Assembly: GCA_009774615.1 (NCBI GenBank)
Contig: VSOC01000027.1
Span: forward strand, 1-37,095
Source of the DNA: Lachnospiraceae bacterium
GTDB lineage: Bacteria; Bacillota; Clostridia; Lachnospirales; Lachnospiraceae
Length of the DNA stretch: 37,095 nt
Direction: 5' to 3'
The notes under the pieces were generated by a model, which had not been told where the DNA came from, searched no databases, and saw only the letters and a program-made list of their open reading frames with translations. Of the stretch, positions 1-8,246 are shown piece by piece (positions within the stretch are counted from its first letter, which is position 1; each line of letters starts with the position of its first letter). Made by a program: the position numbers and the translations under genes.

Positions 1-46
1 CTGTTTTATTTATTTTTGGGGGATTTTATAAAAATCTGATATACCA

Positions 47-67
47 GTTCGATTCCCGTCATCTGCT
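47..67 (+). other. possible tRNA 3'-end remnant
   Basis: The bases match a tRNA T-loop (GTTCGATTCC, fitting GTTCRANYCC), followed by CGT and an acceptor-like CATCTGCT. The 5' half of the T stem, which should read about ACGGG, is replaced by ACCAG, and the AT-rich sequence upstream does not look like a tRNA body. It therefore resembles the duplicated tRNA 3' end left at one edge of an integrated element. No integrase of the usual tRNA-targeting kind lies in the window, so this is inference; chance similarity is possible. Confidence 0.35.
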
Positions 68-86
68 GCTTAAAACCTTTGGAAAA

Positions 87-1169
87 TCAAGGGTTTTTCT
101 TTTTTTTCATAATTTCAATGTTTTTTTGCAGCCGCTCATTTTCCGGTTCCAGTTCCAGGGCTTTTTTCGCTTCTGCAAGTCCTTTTTCATACAGCCCCAG
201 GCGGTCGAAGGCTATGGATCGCAGGTCATGGATCAGGCTTCCCCAGGCAAAGGATTCACTGATATAGGTTTTCGGCCGTTGGGCGATTTTCAGGGCGCAT
301 CCGGTAAAATAAAGCACGCCTTCCCATTCTTCTTCCTCGTAAACTGTCCAGGCCAGTTCCATATAGGCTTCCCGCAGATGGGGTGCTTCTGCAATGGCTT
401 GGAGGTACCAGTTTTTGGCGGTTTCCCTTTCTTTTTTTTGCTTGCAGGCGCGGGCAATGTAGCGCATAGAAGCTGCACGTTCATCTTTCCAGGTTGCTTC
501 CGGCATAAGAAGATGGTGTTTTAAGGTGCGTATGCAGTCGTCCCAGCGTCCTTTATAGAGATATTCCCGTCCAAGATAGTGCATGTTTCGATCATCATGG
601 GGGGCTTCTTTTACAGAAAGTTCCAGCAGAGGAAGGTATTGGCCGCGGGATTTGTGCGGATCGGGATGGTGGTTTAACTGCAGACCGTTAACCGTGATTG
701 TTTTTCCGGGCATTCCTTCGCCGCCCCACTGCAGAACTTCATGGACAGGATGTACCCAGCGAAAACCGTGACGGGCATGGATTTTTTCAATCCAAAAGAC
801 AATGCCCTCCTGTCCCTGGGCGGTAAAGTTCCATGTATAGCGGTAGCTTGCCTGACTGCATCCCTCTTCCCAGGCGTCTTCCAGAAGCTTTCTCCAGCCC
901 GGCTGGAAAACTTCGTCCAAATCGGTACAGACACAGATATCCGCATCCTCCGGCACAAGATCTAAGGAGCGGTTGCGGGCTGTGTCAAAGCGCCAGGGGG
1001 AAATCTCTTCAGTGACCACCTTTGCTCCGGCTTCACGCAAAAATGAAACGGTCTGGTCATCCGAGCCCGTGTCCAACACAATGACCTCATCGGCCTCGGA
1101 CATGGACTGCATCCACCGCCTGGCAAATTTTTCTTCATTTTTACAGATTCCATAAACGACAATCTTCAT
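87..1169 (-). CDS. family 2 glycosyltransferase with C-terminal TPR-like region
   Basis: A 360-residue protein. The N-terminal 200 residues look like a GT-A fold glycosyltransferase: KNEE at 10-13, DTGSDDQT at 33-40 and a DxD-type metal/nucleotide-sugar motif (DLD, 83-85, in CTDLDEVF). The second half is helical and ends in a TPR-like repeat (LGLYEKGLAEAKKALELEPEN). This architecture is common in Firmicutes for glycosyltransferases acting on surface glycans or proteins; the acceptor is unknown. The start at 1169 is chosen because GGAGG lies 6 nt upstream and the family begins MKIVVYGICKNEE; an upstream GTG at 1271 would add 34 unlikely residues. There is no signal peptide, so it is cytoplasmic. 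The leader carries the tandem repeat at 1260-1305. Confidence 0.85.
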   Translation of the reverse strand: MKIVVYGICKNEEKFARRWMQSMSEADEVIVLDTGSDDQTVSFLREAGAKVVTEEISPWRFDTARNRSLDLVPEDADICVCTDLDEVFQPGWRKLLEDAWEEGCSQASYRYTWNFTAQGQEGIVFWIEKIHARHGFRWVHPVHEVLQWGGEGMPGKTITVNGLQLNHHPDPHKSRGQYLPLLELSVKEAPHDDRNMHYLGREYLYKGRWDDCIRTLKHHLLMPEATWKDERAASMRYIARACKQKKERETAKNWYLQAIAEAPHLREAYMELAWTVYEEEEWEGVLYFTGCALKIAQRPKTYISESFAWGSLIHDLRSIAFDRLGLYEKGLAEAKKALELEPENERLQKNIEIMKKKKNP

Positions 1170-1259
1170 TACTTCCTCCATAACATACGCATGCAGGTTT
1201 TCTTTTCTATAATATGGGAATTTTTTGTGTTGGTTCTTGGGTATGCCGGAAAGCTGCTT

Positions 1260-1305
1260 GTTGCTGTTCACATATTCACAGCGTTATTCTTCACACGTTC
1301 ACAGC
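1260..1305 (-). repeat. two tandem 23-bp leader repeats
   Basis: Read on the minus strand, two contiguous 23-bp units lie about 90 nt upstream of the glycosyltransferase start. Both begin GCTGTGAA, share TGTGAA at positions 11-16 and end AAC; they match at 18 of 23 positions. The downstream unit (1260-1282) contains a GCTGT/ACAGC hairpin and matches the repeat at 5841-5863 at 21 of 23 positions. See the findings for the wider family. Confidence 0.7.
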
Positions 1306-1335
1306 AAAGCTGCTTTCAATAAAAAAACGATCTAC

Positions 1336-1362
1336 TTGACATTTTTGCAAGAATCATAGAAA
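1336..1362 (+). promoter_or_regulatory. possible sigma-A promoter for the DUF1846 gene
   Basis: A perfect TTGACA -35 lies at 1336-1341. The best -10 is TAGAAA at 1357-1362, but the spacer is only 15 nt; GAAAAT at 17 nt is the alternative. The -35 is convincing, the -10 is not settled. Confidence 0.45.
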
Positions 1363-1410
1363 ATAGAATCATTATGCAGGCATGTTCTGCACCAAGGGGG
1401 AATGATTCAG

Positions 1411-2889
1411 ATGAACATTGGATTTGACAATAATAAATATCTCTCACTGCAATCCGAAAAAATTAAAGAGCGCATCAGCAATTTCGGCGATAAGCTTTAT
1501 CTGGAGTTTGGCGGGAAACTATTTGATGATTATCATGCGTCCCGTGTGCTTCCCGGCTTTGCCCCGGACAGCAAGCTGCGTATGCTTTTACAGCTTGCCG
1601 ATCAGGCGGAACTGGTGGTTGCGATTAATGCTGCCGATATCGAAAAGAATAAAGTGCGCCATGATCTGGGCATTACTTATGATTTGGATGTACTGCGGCT
1701 GATTCAGGAGTTTCGGGATAAAGGGCTTTACGTGGGAAGCGTGGTGATTACCCAGTATTCGGGACAGGCCAGCGCGGATCAGTTCCGCATGAAGTTGGAG
1801 CACATGGGAATCAAGGTTTACCGCCACTATATGATTGACGGCTATCCCAGCAATGTCAGCCGGATCGTCAGCGATGAGGGATACGGGAAAAATGAGTATA
1901 TTAATACGACCCGCCCGTTAGTGATTATCACGGCTCCGGGTCCGGGAAGCGGGAAGATGGCGACCTGTCTTTCGCAGCTCTACCATGAGAACAAGCGGGG
2001 AATTAAAGCCGGCTATGCAAAATTTGAAACCTTCCCGATATGGAACCTGCCGCTGAAGCACCCGGTAAATATGGCTTACGAGGCAGCTACGGCAGATTTA
2101 AATGATGTCAATATGATTGATCCCTTTCACCTGGAAGCCTACAACCAGACCACGGTAAATTATAACCGCGATGTGGAGATTTTCCCGGTGCTCAATGCGA
2201 TTTTTGACGGCATCTACGGGGAAAGTCCCTATAAATCTCCAACGGATATGGGGGTAAATATGGCAGGTTTTTGCATTATTGATGATGCAGCCTGCCGGGA
2301 AGCCTCGAACCAGGAAATTATCCGCCGCTACTATCAGGCATTAAACCGCCTGGCTACGGAGGAAGGTTCACAGGAAGAGGTTTATAAAATTGAACTCTTA
2401 ATGAAAAAGGACAAGATTACCCCTTCCATGCGCCAGGTGGTAGGGGCGTGCAGTACCCTTGCTGCTGCCAGGAATGCGCCTGCCGCAGCGATGGAACTGC
2501 CCGACGGCCGGATTATCACCGGAAAAACAGGAAGTCTTCTCGGGGCTTCGGCGGCGGTTTTGCTGAATGCAATCAAAGAACTTGGGGAGATTCCTCACGA
2601 TGTCCACTTAATTGCTCCCTCGGCCATTGAACCGATTCAGACCTTAAAAACCAATTACCTGGGCAGCAAAAATCCGCGGCTCCACACCGATGAAGTGCTG
2701 ATTGCTCTATCGGTCAGTGCCGCTACCGATCCCATTGCCCAAAAAGCTATGGCACAGCTTCCCAAGCTGGACGGCTGCCAGGTGCACACATCGGTGATGC
2801 TATCTTCGGTGGATATCAGCATCTTTAAAAAACTGGGCGTTCAGCTGACGTCCGAGCCGGTGTATGAGCACAAGAGGCTTTACCGTTAA
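1411..2889 (+). CDS. DUF1846 family protein
   Basis: A 492-residue cytosolic protein of the DUF1846 family, which is widespread in Firmicutes and has no firmly assigned biochemical role. The start at 1411 gives MNIGFDNNKYLSLQSEKIKERI-like ends typical of the family and sits 10 nt after AAGGGGG; the ATG at 1402 is only 1 nt from that site and is rejected. The family hallmark TAPGPGSGKMATCLSQ lies at 175-190 and resembles a nucleotide-binding loop, but it is not a classical Walker A. Length is normal for the family. It stands alone, with its own promoter and 44 nt before the next gene. Confidence 0.88.
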   Translation: MNIGFDNNKYLSLQSEKIKERISNFGDKLYLEFGGKLFDDYHASRVLPGFAPDSKLRMLLQLADQAELVVAINAADIEKNKVRHDLGITYDLDVLRLIQEFRDKGLYVGSVVITQYSGQASADQFRMKLEHMGIKVYRHYMIDGYPSNVSRIVSDEGYGKNEYINTTRPLVIITAPGPGSGKMATCLSQLYHENKRGIKAGYAKFETFPIWNLPLKHPVNMAYEAATADLNDVNMIDPFHLEAYNQTTVNYNRDVEIFPVLNAIFDGIYGESPYKSPTDMGVNMAGFCIIDDAACREASNQEIIRRYYQALNRLATEEGSQEEVYKIELLMKKDKITPSMRQVVGACSTLAAARNAPAAAMELPDGRIITGKTGSLLGASAAVLLNAIKELGEIPHDVHLIAPSAIEPIQTLKTNYLGSKNPRLHTDEVLIALSVSAATDPIAQKAMAQLPKLDGCQVHTSVMLSSVDISIFKKLGVQLTSEPVYEHKRLYR

Positions 2890-2933
2890 AGTATGGGAAA
2901 TGAATAGAATAGAATAGAAAAGGAGAAAGAAAA

Positions 2934-3644
2934 ATGAGAAAACATTTATGGATGCGTACTGTATGTGCGGCTGCCTTAACCCTGACGTTTGCCGTTCCTG
3001 CCTTTGCCGGCCAGTGGAATGCTTCAGCTTATGGCTGGTGGTACGACAATGGAGATGGAACCTATGCTTCTCCCGGGTGGCACTGGATTGACGGGAATAA
3101 TGACGGGACTGCCGAGTGTTACTATTTTAACGAATACGGCTACTGTGTACCCTGGGCAGCAACGCCTGACGGTTACTGGCTGGATGGAAACGGTGCCTGG
3201 GTGGTCAATGGAGTAGTGCAGACCCAGGCTGTGCAGACCTCTTCCCAGTCCCAGCAGAACCAGAACACTGCGCAGACCCAGTCCGTACAGAATCAGGCAG
3301 AAAGCGAAGAAGAAGCCATTCTTGGAACTTACCGGGGAACATTTACGGACAGCCATGGAAAGACCGCGGTGGATCTGTCGATTTTTGAGGAAGACGGAGA
3401 TTTAAAGGCAGAATTTATCTTCTATAACATCGAGGGACAGACGAATGCCAAAGACGGAAGTTATCTCTGCGATGTAGTTAAAAAAAGTGACGGAAGTTAT
3501 GATATCATCTCTGATCGCTGGCTGAACCAACCTTCCGGTTACTCCATGCGCAGCTGGAACGTAACCATAAATGGAAAACGTCTGGAAGGAAATGCAAAAG
3601 CCAGCAGTAAATATACGATCCGCTGTACAAAACGCAATAAGTAA
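2934..3644 (+). CDS. secreted protein with cell-wall-binding repeat region
   Basis: 236 residues. A signal peptide (MRKHLW then a hydrophobic stretch, predicted cut after AFA at 23-25) is followed by aromatic, Gly-rich repeats at about 26-96 (GWWYDNGDGTY, GWHWIDGNNDG, YYFNEYGY, GYWLDGNGAW), as in choline-binding-like wall anchors of Lachnospiraceae. A Gln/Ser-rich linker (about 97-122) leads to a C-terminal domain of about 110 residues rich in beta strands (GTYRGTFTDSHGK, LSIFEEDGDLKAEF), which looks lipocalin-like but is not identified. Export to the cell surface is well supported; function is unknown. The ribosome site is AAGGAG, 8 nt upstream. The spacer before it holds three copies of TAGAA. 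A strong terminator follows. Confidence 0.82.
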   Translation: MRKHLWMRTVCAAALTLTFAVPAFAGQWNASAYGWWYDNGDGTYASPGWHWIDGNNDGTAECYYFNEYGYCVPWAATPDGYWLDGNGAWVVNGVVQTQAVQTSSQSQQNQNTAQTQSVQNQAESEEEAILGTYRGTFTDSHGKTAVDLSIFEEDGDLKAEFIFYNIEGQTNAKDGSYLCDVVKKSDGSYDIISDRWLNQPSGYSMRSWNVTINGKRLEGNAKASSKYTIRCTKRNK

Positions 3645-3672
3645 ACGTAAAGATTTTTCTTTTTGCAAAGGG

Positions 3673-3709
3673 CAGTTCCCGGATTTTACCTTCCCGGGAA
3701 CTGTTTTTT
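3673..3709 (+). terminator. intrinsic terminator after the secreted-protein gene
   Basis: A perfect 10-bp stem CAGTTCCCGG / CCGGGAACTG (3673-3682 and 3694-3703), with an 11-nt loop, is followed at once by TTTTTT. This is a classic rho-independent terminator and separates the gene from the topoisomerase pair. Confidence 0.92.
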
Positions 3710-3804
3710 GCTTTACAGGAAAAGAAACGAAAAGTCAAAAAATAGTTAAGGTTCATATGTTCACGGCATCAAAAACCAAACATATTTTCGATTTTTTTCT
3801 TTTT

Positions 3805-3838
3805 TAGACTTGCAATCTCTCAGGTTTTATGCTTAAAT
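3805..3838 (+). promoter_or_regulatory. promoter region for the topoisomerase pair
   Basis: Two overlapping reads fit: TAGACT-17-TATGCT (3805-3810, 3828-3833) or TTGCAA-17-TTAAAT (3810-3815, 3833-3838). A run of T lies just upstream. Between here and the gene is a 23-nt stretch (3876-3898) ending TGTGAACCGTAAC that may be a diverged leader repeat. Confidence 0.5.
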
Positions 3839-3916
3839 AGGGTGGATGATGTATGTATGGGTTATGGTTTGCCTGGGTTTGTGCGTGTGAACCGTAACAT
3901 GGATGGAGGATGAATT

Positions 3917-5836
3917 ATGGCAAAGGTACAGTATAATGCGGACAGTATAACTGTTTTGGAAGGTCTGGAGGCGGTAAGGAAGCGTCCGGGCATGTACATC
4001 GGAGGTGTGGGAACCAAGGGGCTGAACCATTTAATTTACGAGATTGTCGATAATTCTGTAGATGAACACCTGGCCGGGTTCTGCACGGATATCTGGGTGG
4101 CGCTGGAAGCGGACGGGTCGTGCTCTGTTCGGGATAACGGGCGCGGAATTCCTGTAGAGATGCATAAGAAGGGGATGACGGCGGAGAGGGTTGTTTTATC
4201 TACCCTTCACGCAGGGGGAAAGTTTGATAATGAAGCTTATAAAACCAGCGGAGGGCTTCACGGCGTAGGTTCTTCGGTGGTGAATGCACTGTCAAAAACT
4301 CTGGAAATTAAGATTTTTCGCGGCGGTTTGATTCACCGTGACGCCTACGAGCGGGGAATACCGGTGGTTGAACTGGTCGGCGGTCTTCTCCCCACGGTGG
4401 GAAAGACGAAAGAAACGGGAACCGCGATTAACTTCCTTCCCGATGATGAGATTTTTGAAAAAACCCGGTTTAAAGCGGACTGGCTGAAAAGCCGCCTTCA
4501 TGAAACGGCTTATTTAAACCCTAATCTGACGATTCACTATGCTAATCGGAGAAAAGGAGAGGAAGAAGAGGTAACTTATCATGAGCCGGAGGGGATTGCC
4601 GCCTATGTCCGGGAACTGAATAACGGAAAAACCCCCATCCATGACGTGGTTTATGTCCGGGGGAGTGCAGATAAGATTGAAGTGGAGATTGCCTTCCAGT
4701 TCGTAGATGCCTTTGAAGAAAATGTTTTGGGCTTCTGCAATAATATCTTTACCCAGGAAGGCGGCAATCACCTGGTGGGCTTTAAGACCCGGTTTACGGC
4801 GATGATTAACAGCTATGCCCGGGAACTGGGACTTTTAAAAGAAAAAGACGCGAATTTTACCGGGGCGGATACCCGTAACGGGATGACAGCCGTGGTTGCC
4901 GTAAAGCATCCGGACCCTATTTTTGAAGGCCAGACGAAGACCAAGCTTGCCAGCGCCGATGCGGCAAAGACAGTAAACACCGTTACCGGGGAAGAGTTAA
5001 GCCGCTTTTTTGACCGGAACTTAGAAGTCCTTAAAGGGGTGATTGGCTGTGCGGAAAAATCGGCAAAGATCCGAAAAGCCGAGGAAAAGGCCAAAACCAA
5101 TATGCTTACCAAGTCCAGATTTTCCTTTGACAGCAACGGAAAGCTGGCAAACTGCGAGAGCCGGGACGCCGAGAAATGTGAAATTTTTATCGTCGAGGGA
5201 GATTCCGCCGGAGGTTCGGCAAAGTCGGCAAGAAACCGTCAGTACCAGGCAATCCTTCCCATCCGGGGAAAGATATTAAATGTGGAAAAAGCTTCAATGG
5301 ATAAGGTTCTTGCCAATGCAGAGATAAAAACCATGATTAATTCCTTTGGCTGCGGTTTTTCCGAGGGCTATGGGAATGACTTTGATATCAGCAAGCTGCG
5401 CTACCATAAGATTATCCTGATGACGGATGCCGATGTGGACGGCAGCCATATTGATACCCTGCTTTTAACCTTTCTCTACCGCTTTATGCCGGAACTAATC
5501 ACGAACGGCCATGTCTATATTGCCATGCCGCCGCTGTTTAAGGTGATTCCCAAACGGGGAGAGGAACAGTATCTTTACGATGAAAAAGAACTGGAGCGTT
5601 ACCGAAAGAACCACAAGGGGGATTTCACCTTACAGCGCTACAAGGGTCTTGGCGAGATGGACGCCGGCCAGCTCTGGGAAACCACGCTTGATCCGGAGCG
5701 GAGGGTCTTAAAGCGGGTGGAAATCGAGGACGGACGTCTGGCCTCGGAGATTACGCAGATGTTAATGGGCAGCGAGGTAGGGCCGCGCCGCCAGTTCATC
5801 TATGATCATGCAGACGAGGCGGAGATTGATGCCTGA
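3917..5836 (+). CDS. parE: type IIA DNA topoisomerase, B subunit (topoisomerase IV-like)
   Basis: 639 residues, the ATPase subunit of a type II topoisomerase that passes one DNA duplex through another. Seen: GHKL ATPase motifs EIVDNSVDE (catalytic Glu42), DNGRGIP (73-79) and GGLHGVGSS (112-120); TOPRIM motifs EGDSAGGSA (about 426) and TDADVDGSH (about 503); the C-terminal QRYKGLGEM (about 572). The length and lack of a large insertion suit Firmicutes GyrB or ParE. ParE is preferred because the A-subunit gene 46 nt downstream has no GyrA box and a ParC-type quinolone region, and neither dnaA, dnaN nor recF is nearby. The start has GGAGG 7 nt upstream. One operon with the next gene. Confidence 0.9.
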   Translation: MAKVQYNADSITVLEGLEAVRKRPGMYIGGVGTKGLNHLIYEIVDNSVDEHLAGFCTDIWVALEADGSCSVRDNGRGIPVEMHKKGMTAERVVLSTLHAGGKFDNEAYKTSGGLHGVGSSVVNALSKTLEIKIFRGGLIHRDAYERGIPVVELVGGLLPTVGKTKETGTAINFLPDDEIFEKTRFKADWLKSRLHETAYLNPNLTIHYANRRKGEEEEVTYHEPEGIAAYVRELNNGKTPIHDVVYVRGSADKIEVEIAFQFVDAFEENVLGFCNNIFTQEGGNHLVGFKTRFTAMINSYARELGLLKEKDANFTGADTRNGMTAVVAVKHPDPIFEGQTKTKLASADAAKTVNTVTGEELSRFFDRNLEVLKGVIGCAEKSAKIRKAEEKAKTNMLTKSRFSFDSNGKLANCESRDAEKCEIFIVEGDSAGGSAKSARNRQYQAILPIRGKILNVEKASMDKVLANAEIKTMINSFGCGFSEGYGNDFDISKLRYHKIILMTDADVDGSHIDTLLLTFLYRFMPELITNGHVYIAMPPLFKVIPKRGEEQYLYDEKELERYRKNHKGDFTLQRYKGLGEMDAGQLWETTLDPERRVLKRVEIEDGRLASEITQMLMGSEVGPRRQFIYDHADEAEIDA

Positions 5837-5840
5837 AATG

Positions 5841-5863
5841 GCTGTGAATGTATGAACAGCAAC
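5841..5863 (+). repeat. 23-bp leader repeat upstream of the A subunit
   Basis: Begins GCTGTGAAT and ends GAACAGCAAC, with a GCTGT/ACAGC stem of 5 bp. It differs at 2 of 23 positions from the unit at 1260-1282 read on the minus strand. It lies between the B stop and the A-subunit ribosome site (GGAGAG). Confidence 0.7.
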
Positions 5864-5882
5864 ACAAAATAAAGGAGAGAAT

Positions 5883-8120
5883 ATGTCGGAAAAAATCATT
5901 CAAACGGAATATTCGGAGGAAATGCAGCGCAGTTACATGAACTATTCCATGAGTGTTATCACTGCACGGGCCATTCCCGATGCCAGGGACGGGTTGAAGC
6001 CGGTTCAGCGCCGCGTCCTTTATGATATGAGCGAACTGCACATCCACCACGATAAGCCGCACCGGAAATCAGCGCGTATCGTGGGGGATACCATGGGTAA
6101 ATACCATCCCCACGGCGACAGTTCCATCTACGAAACCCTGGTGGTGCTGTCCCAGGATTTTAAAAAGGGAATGCCTTTAGTGGACGGACACGGGAATTTT
6201 GGTTCGATCGAGGGCGACGGGGCAGCGGCGATGCGTTACACTGAAGCCAGGCTGCAGAAGTTTGCCGAAGAGGTTTACTTAAAAGATCTGGATAAAACGG
6301 TGGACTTTGTTCCCAACTACGATGAAACCGAAAAAGAGCCGGAGGTTCTTCCGGTGCGTGTTCCCAATCTTTTAATTAACGGGGCCGAGGGAATTGCGGT
6401 GGGTATGAGCACCAGTATTCCGCCGCATAATTTAAGGGAAGTGGTGGACGGAGCCATTGCCTATATTAAAAATCCGGAGATTACCACACAGGAATTAATG
6501 GAATACATCCCCGGGCCGGACTTCCCCACCGGGGGCATTATTGCCAATAAAAGCAGTCTTTTGGAAATCTATGAAACCGGAACCGGCAAGATTAAACTCC
6601 GCGGTAAATTTGAAGTGGAACTGGGAAAGCGGCGGGCGGATAAGGACAAGCTTTTGATTACCGAGATTCCCTATACGATGATTGGTGCCGGAATTAATAA
6701 ATTTCTGATGGATGTGGCGGATCTGGTGGAGAGCAGGAAGCTGCCGGATGTGGTGGATATCTCCAACCAGTCGAATAAAGAGGGCATCCGCATTGTCCTG
6801 GAACTGAAAAAGGATGCGGATATCGAAAGAATTATGAACATCCTCTACAAAAAGACCAAGCTTGAGGATACATTTGGCGTAAATATGCTGGCGATTGCGG
6901 GCGGGCGGCCGGAGTGCTTAAGCTTAAAGGGGATTTTCCGCCATTTTCTGGATTTTCAGCATGAAAATACTACGAGAAAGTACCAGGTGCTCCTGCAGAA
7001 GGAACTGGAAAAGAAAGAGGTTCAGGAAGGATTAATCCGGGCCTGTGATGTGATTGATTTAATTATCGCCATCCTGCGCGGGGCAAAGAACTTAAAGGAT
7101 GCCAAAGCCTGCCTGATGTACGGTGATACCTCGAAGATTCAGTTTAAGCACCCCGGATTTTCCGAAGATGCCGCAAAGCTTAACTTTACCGAGCGCCAGG
7201 CCGCAGCCATTTTGGAAATGCGCCTGTACAAGCTTATCGGTCTGGAGATTCTTGCCCTGGAAAAGGAGCACCGGGAAACATTAAGAAAGATTAAAGAGTA
7301 CGAAAAGATTTTAAAGAGCCGAAAGACTATGGATGATGTGATTATTGCCGATCTGGAAAAGATTAAAGAAGATTTTGGCCTGGATCGCCGCACACGCTTA
7401 GAGGACAGCAAAGAAGCCGTCTATGAGGAGGAAGCTCCCGCGGTGCAGGAGATGGTGTTTGTGATGGATCGGTTCGGCTACTGCAAGCTTTTGGATAAGA
7501 GCACATTTGAGCGAAACCAGGAGAGTATTATTACCGATTATCCCCATGTTCTTCCCTGTCTGACCTCGGATAAGCTTTGTCTGTTTACCAATATTGGAAA
7601 TCTTCATCAGATTAAGGTGGCGGATGTCCCATGCGGGAAGATGAAGGACAAGGGAACCCCGATTGACAATATCAGCCGTTATGACGGGGGAAAAGAACAG
7701 ATGATTTATCTGGAAAGCTGGGAGAGGCTGAAAGACAAAACGCTTATTTTTGCTACAAAGCAGGCACTTTTAAAGCAGGTTTTGGCCGAGGAGTTTGCCG
7801 CAAACAAACGGATGGTTGCTGCGACGAAGCTTCAGGAGGGCGATGAGGTTTGCGGTGTCTGTCCGGCAGGTGAAGAAACCGAAGTTGTTCTTCAGACCAG
7901 CAGTCATGTGTTTTTACGGTTTTTGCTGGAAGAAATTCCGGTGGTCAGGAAAATTTCCAAAGGGGTGCGGGGGATAAAACTGGGAAAAGGTGAGGAATTA
8001 ACCGCCCTTTACCTTCTCGGAGAAGATATAACGGTGAAAGTAAAAGAGAAGGAGGTTCATTTAAACCGTCTGAAACTTTCTAAGCGTGACGGGAAGGGAA
8101 GCAAGGTCCGCGGGATTTAA
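5883..8120 (+). CDS. parC: type IIA DNA topoisomerase, A subunit (topoisomerase IV-like)
   Basis: 745 residues, the DNA breakage and rejoining subunit that pairs with the upstream B subunit. Seen: the MNYSMSVI start of the winged-helix domain, the catalytic tyrosine Tyr119 in AAMRYTEARL, and the quinolone region HPHGDSSIYE with Ser80 and Glu84, the susceptible-type residues by ParC numbering. A coiled-coil region rich in Lys and Glu follows (about 450-510). The C-terminal domain (about 520-745) has blade-like repeats (FVMDRFGYCKLL, LCLFTNIGNLHQIKV) but no QRRGGKG GyrA box, so a decatenating topoisomerase IV is more likely than a supercoiling gyrase. Start: ATG at 5883 after GGAGAG. Confidence 0.9.
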   Translation: MSEKIIQTEYSEEMQRSYMNYSMSVITARAIPDARDGLKPVQRRVLYDMSELHIHHDKPHRKSARIVGDTMGKYHPHGDSSIYETLVVLSQDFKKGMPLVDGHGNFGSIEGDGAAAMRYTEARLQKFAEEVYLKDLDKTVDFVPNYDETEKEPEVLPVRVPNLLINGAEGIAVGMSTSIPPHNLREVVDGAIAYIKNPEITTQELMEYIPGPDFPTGGIIANKSSLLEIYETGTGKIKLRGKFEVELGKRRADKDKLLITEIPYTMIGAGINKFLMDVADLVESRKLPDVVDISNQSNKEGIRIVLELKKDADIERIMNILYKKTKLEDTFGVNMLAIAGGRPECLSLKGIFRHFLDFQHENTTRKYQVLLQKELEKKEVQEGLIRACDVIDLIIAILRGAKNLKDAKACLMYGDTSKIQFKHPGFSEDAAKLNFTERQAAAILEMRLYKLIGLEILALEKEHRETLRKIKEYEKILKSRKTMDDVIIADLEKIKEDFGLDRRTRLEDSKEAVYEEEAPAVQEMVFVMDRFGYCKLLDKSTFERNQESIITDYPHVLPCLTSDKLCLFTNIGNLHQIKVADVPCGKMKDKGTPIDNISRYDGGKEQMIYLESWERLKDKTLIFATKQALLKQVLAEEFAANKRMVAATKLQEGDEVCGVCPAGEETEVVLQTSSHVFLRFLLEEIPVVRKISKGVRGIKLGKGEELTALYLLGEDITVKVKEKEVHLNRLKLSKRDGKGSKVRGI

Positions 8121-8121
8121 G

Positions 8122-8152
8122 TTTGTCTTTGCCTGGCGGACAAATGTATTTT
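8122..8152 (+). terminator. weak hairpin after the A subunit
   Basis: TTTGTC (8122-8127) can pair with GACAAA (8139-8144), and a T-rich TGTATTTTTCTT follows. The stem is only 6 bp, so termination here is uncertain. Confidence 0.35.
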
Positions 8153-8167
8153 TCTTGTGAATGGGTA

Positions 8168-8196
8168 TTGCATTTTCCCCGGTTTTGGTATAGGAT
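8168..8196 (+). promoter_or_regulatory. promoter of asd
   Basis: TTGCAT (8168-8173), 17 nt, TAGGAT (8191-8196). Downstream, GTGAT (8210-8214) can pair with ATCAC (8222-8226), a small hairpin just before the ribosome site AGAGGAG; it is followed by TAAC like the leader repeats. Confidence 0.55.
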
Positions 8197-8246
8197 ATTC
8201 GAGAATAATGTGATGTCTGTTATCACTAACATGAGAAGAGGAGCCG

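Noticed and set aside
1402..1410. Earlier ATG of the DUF1846 gene
   Set aside because: Only 1 nt from the ribosome site; the next ATG at 1411 has proper spacing and fits the family N-terminus.
3917..8120. gyrB-gyrA pair marking the replication origin
   Set aside because: No dnaA, dnaN or recF nearby and no GyrA box in the A subunit; topoisomerase IV fits better, though the name is not certain.
8121..8246. Lysine riboswitch ahead of asd
   Set aside because: The gap is too short and has none of the conserved core; only a promoter and a small hairpin are seen.
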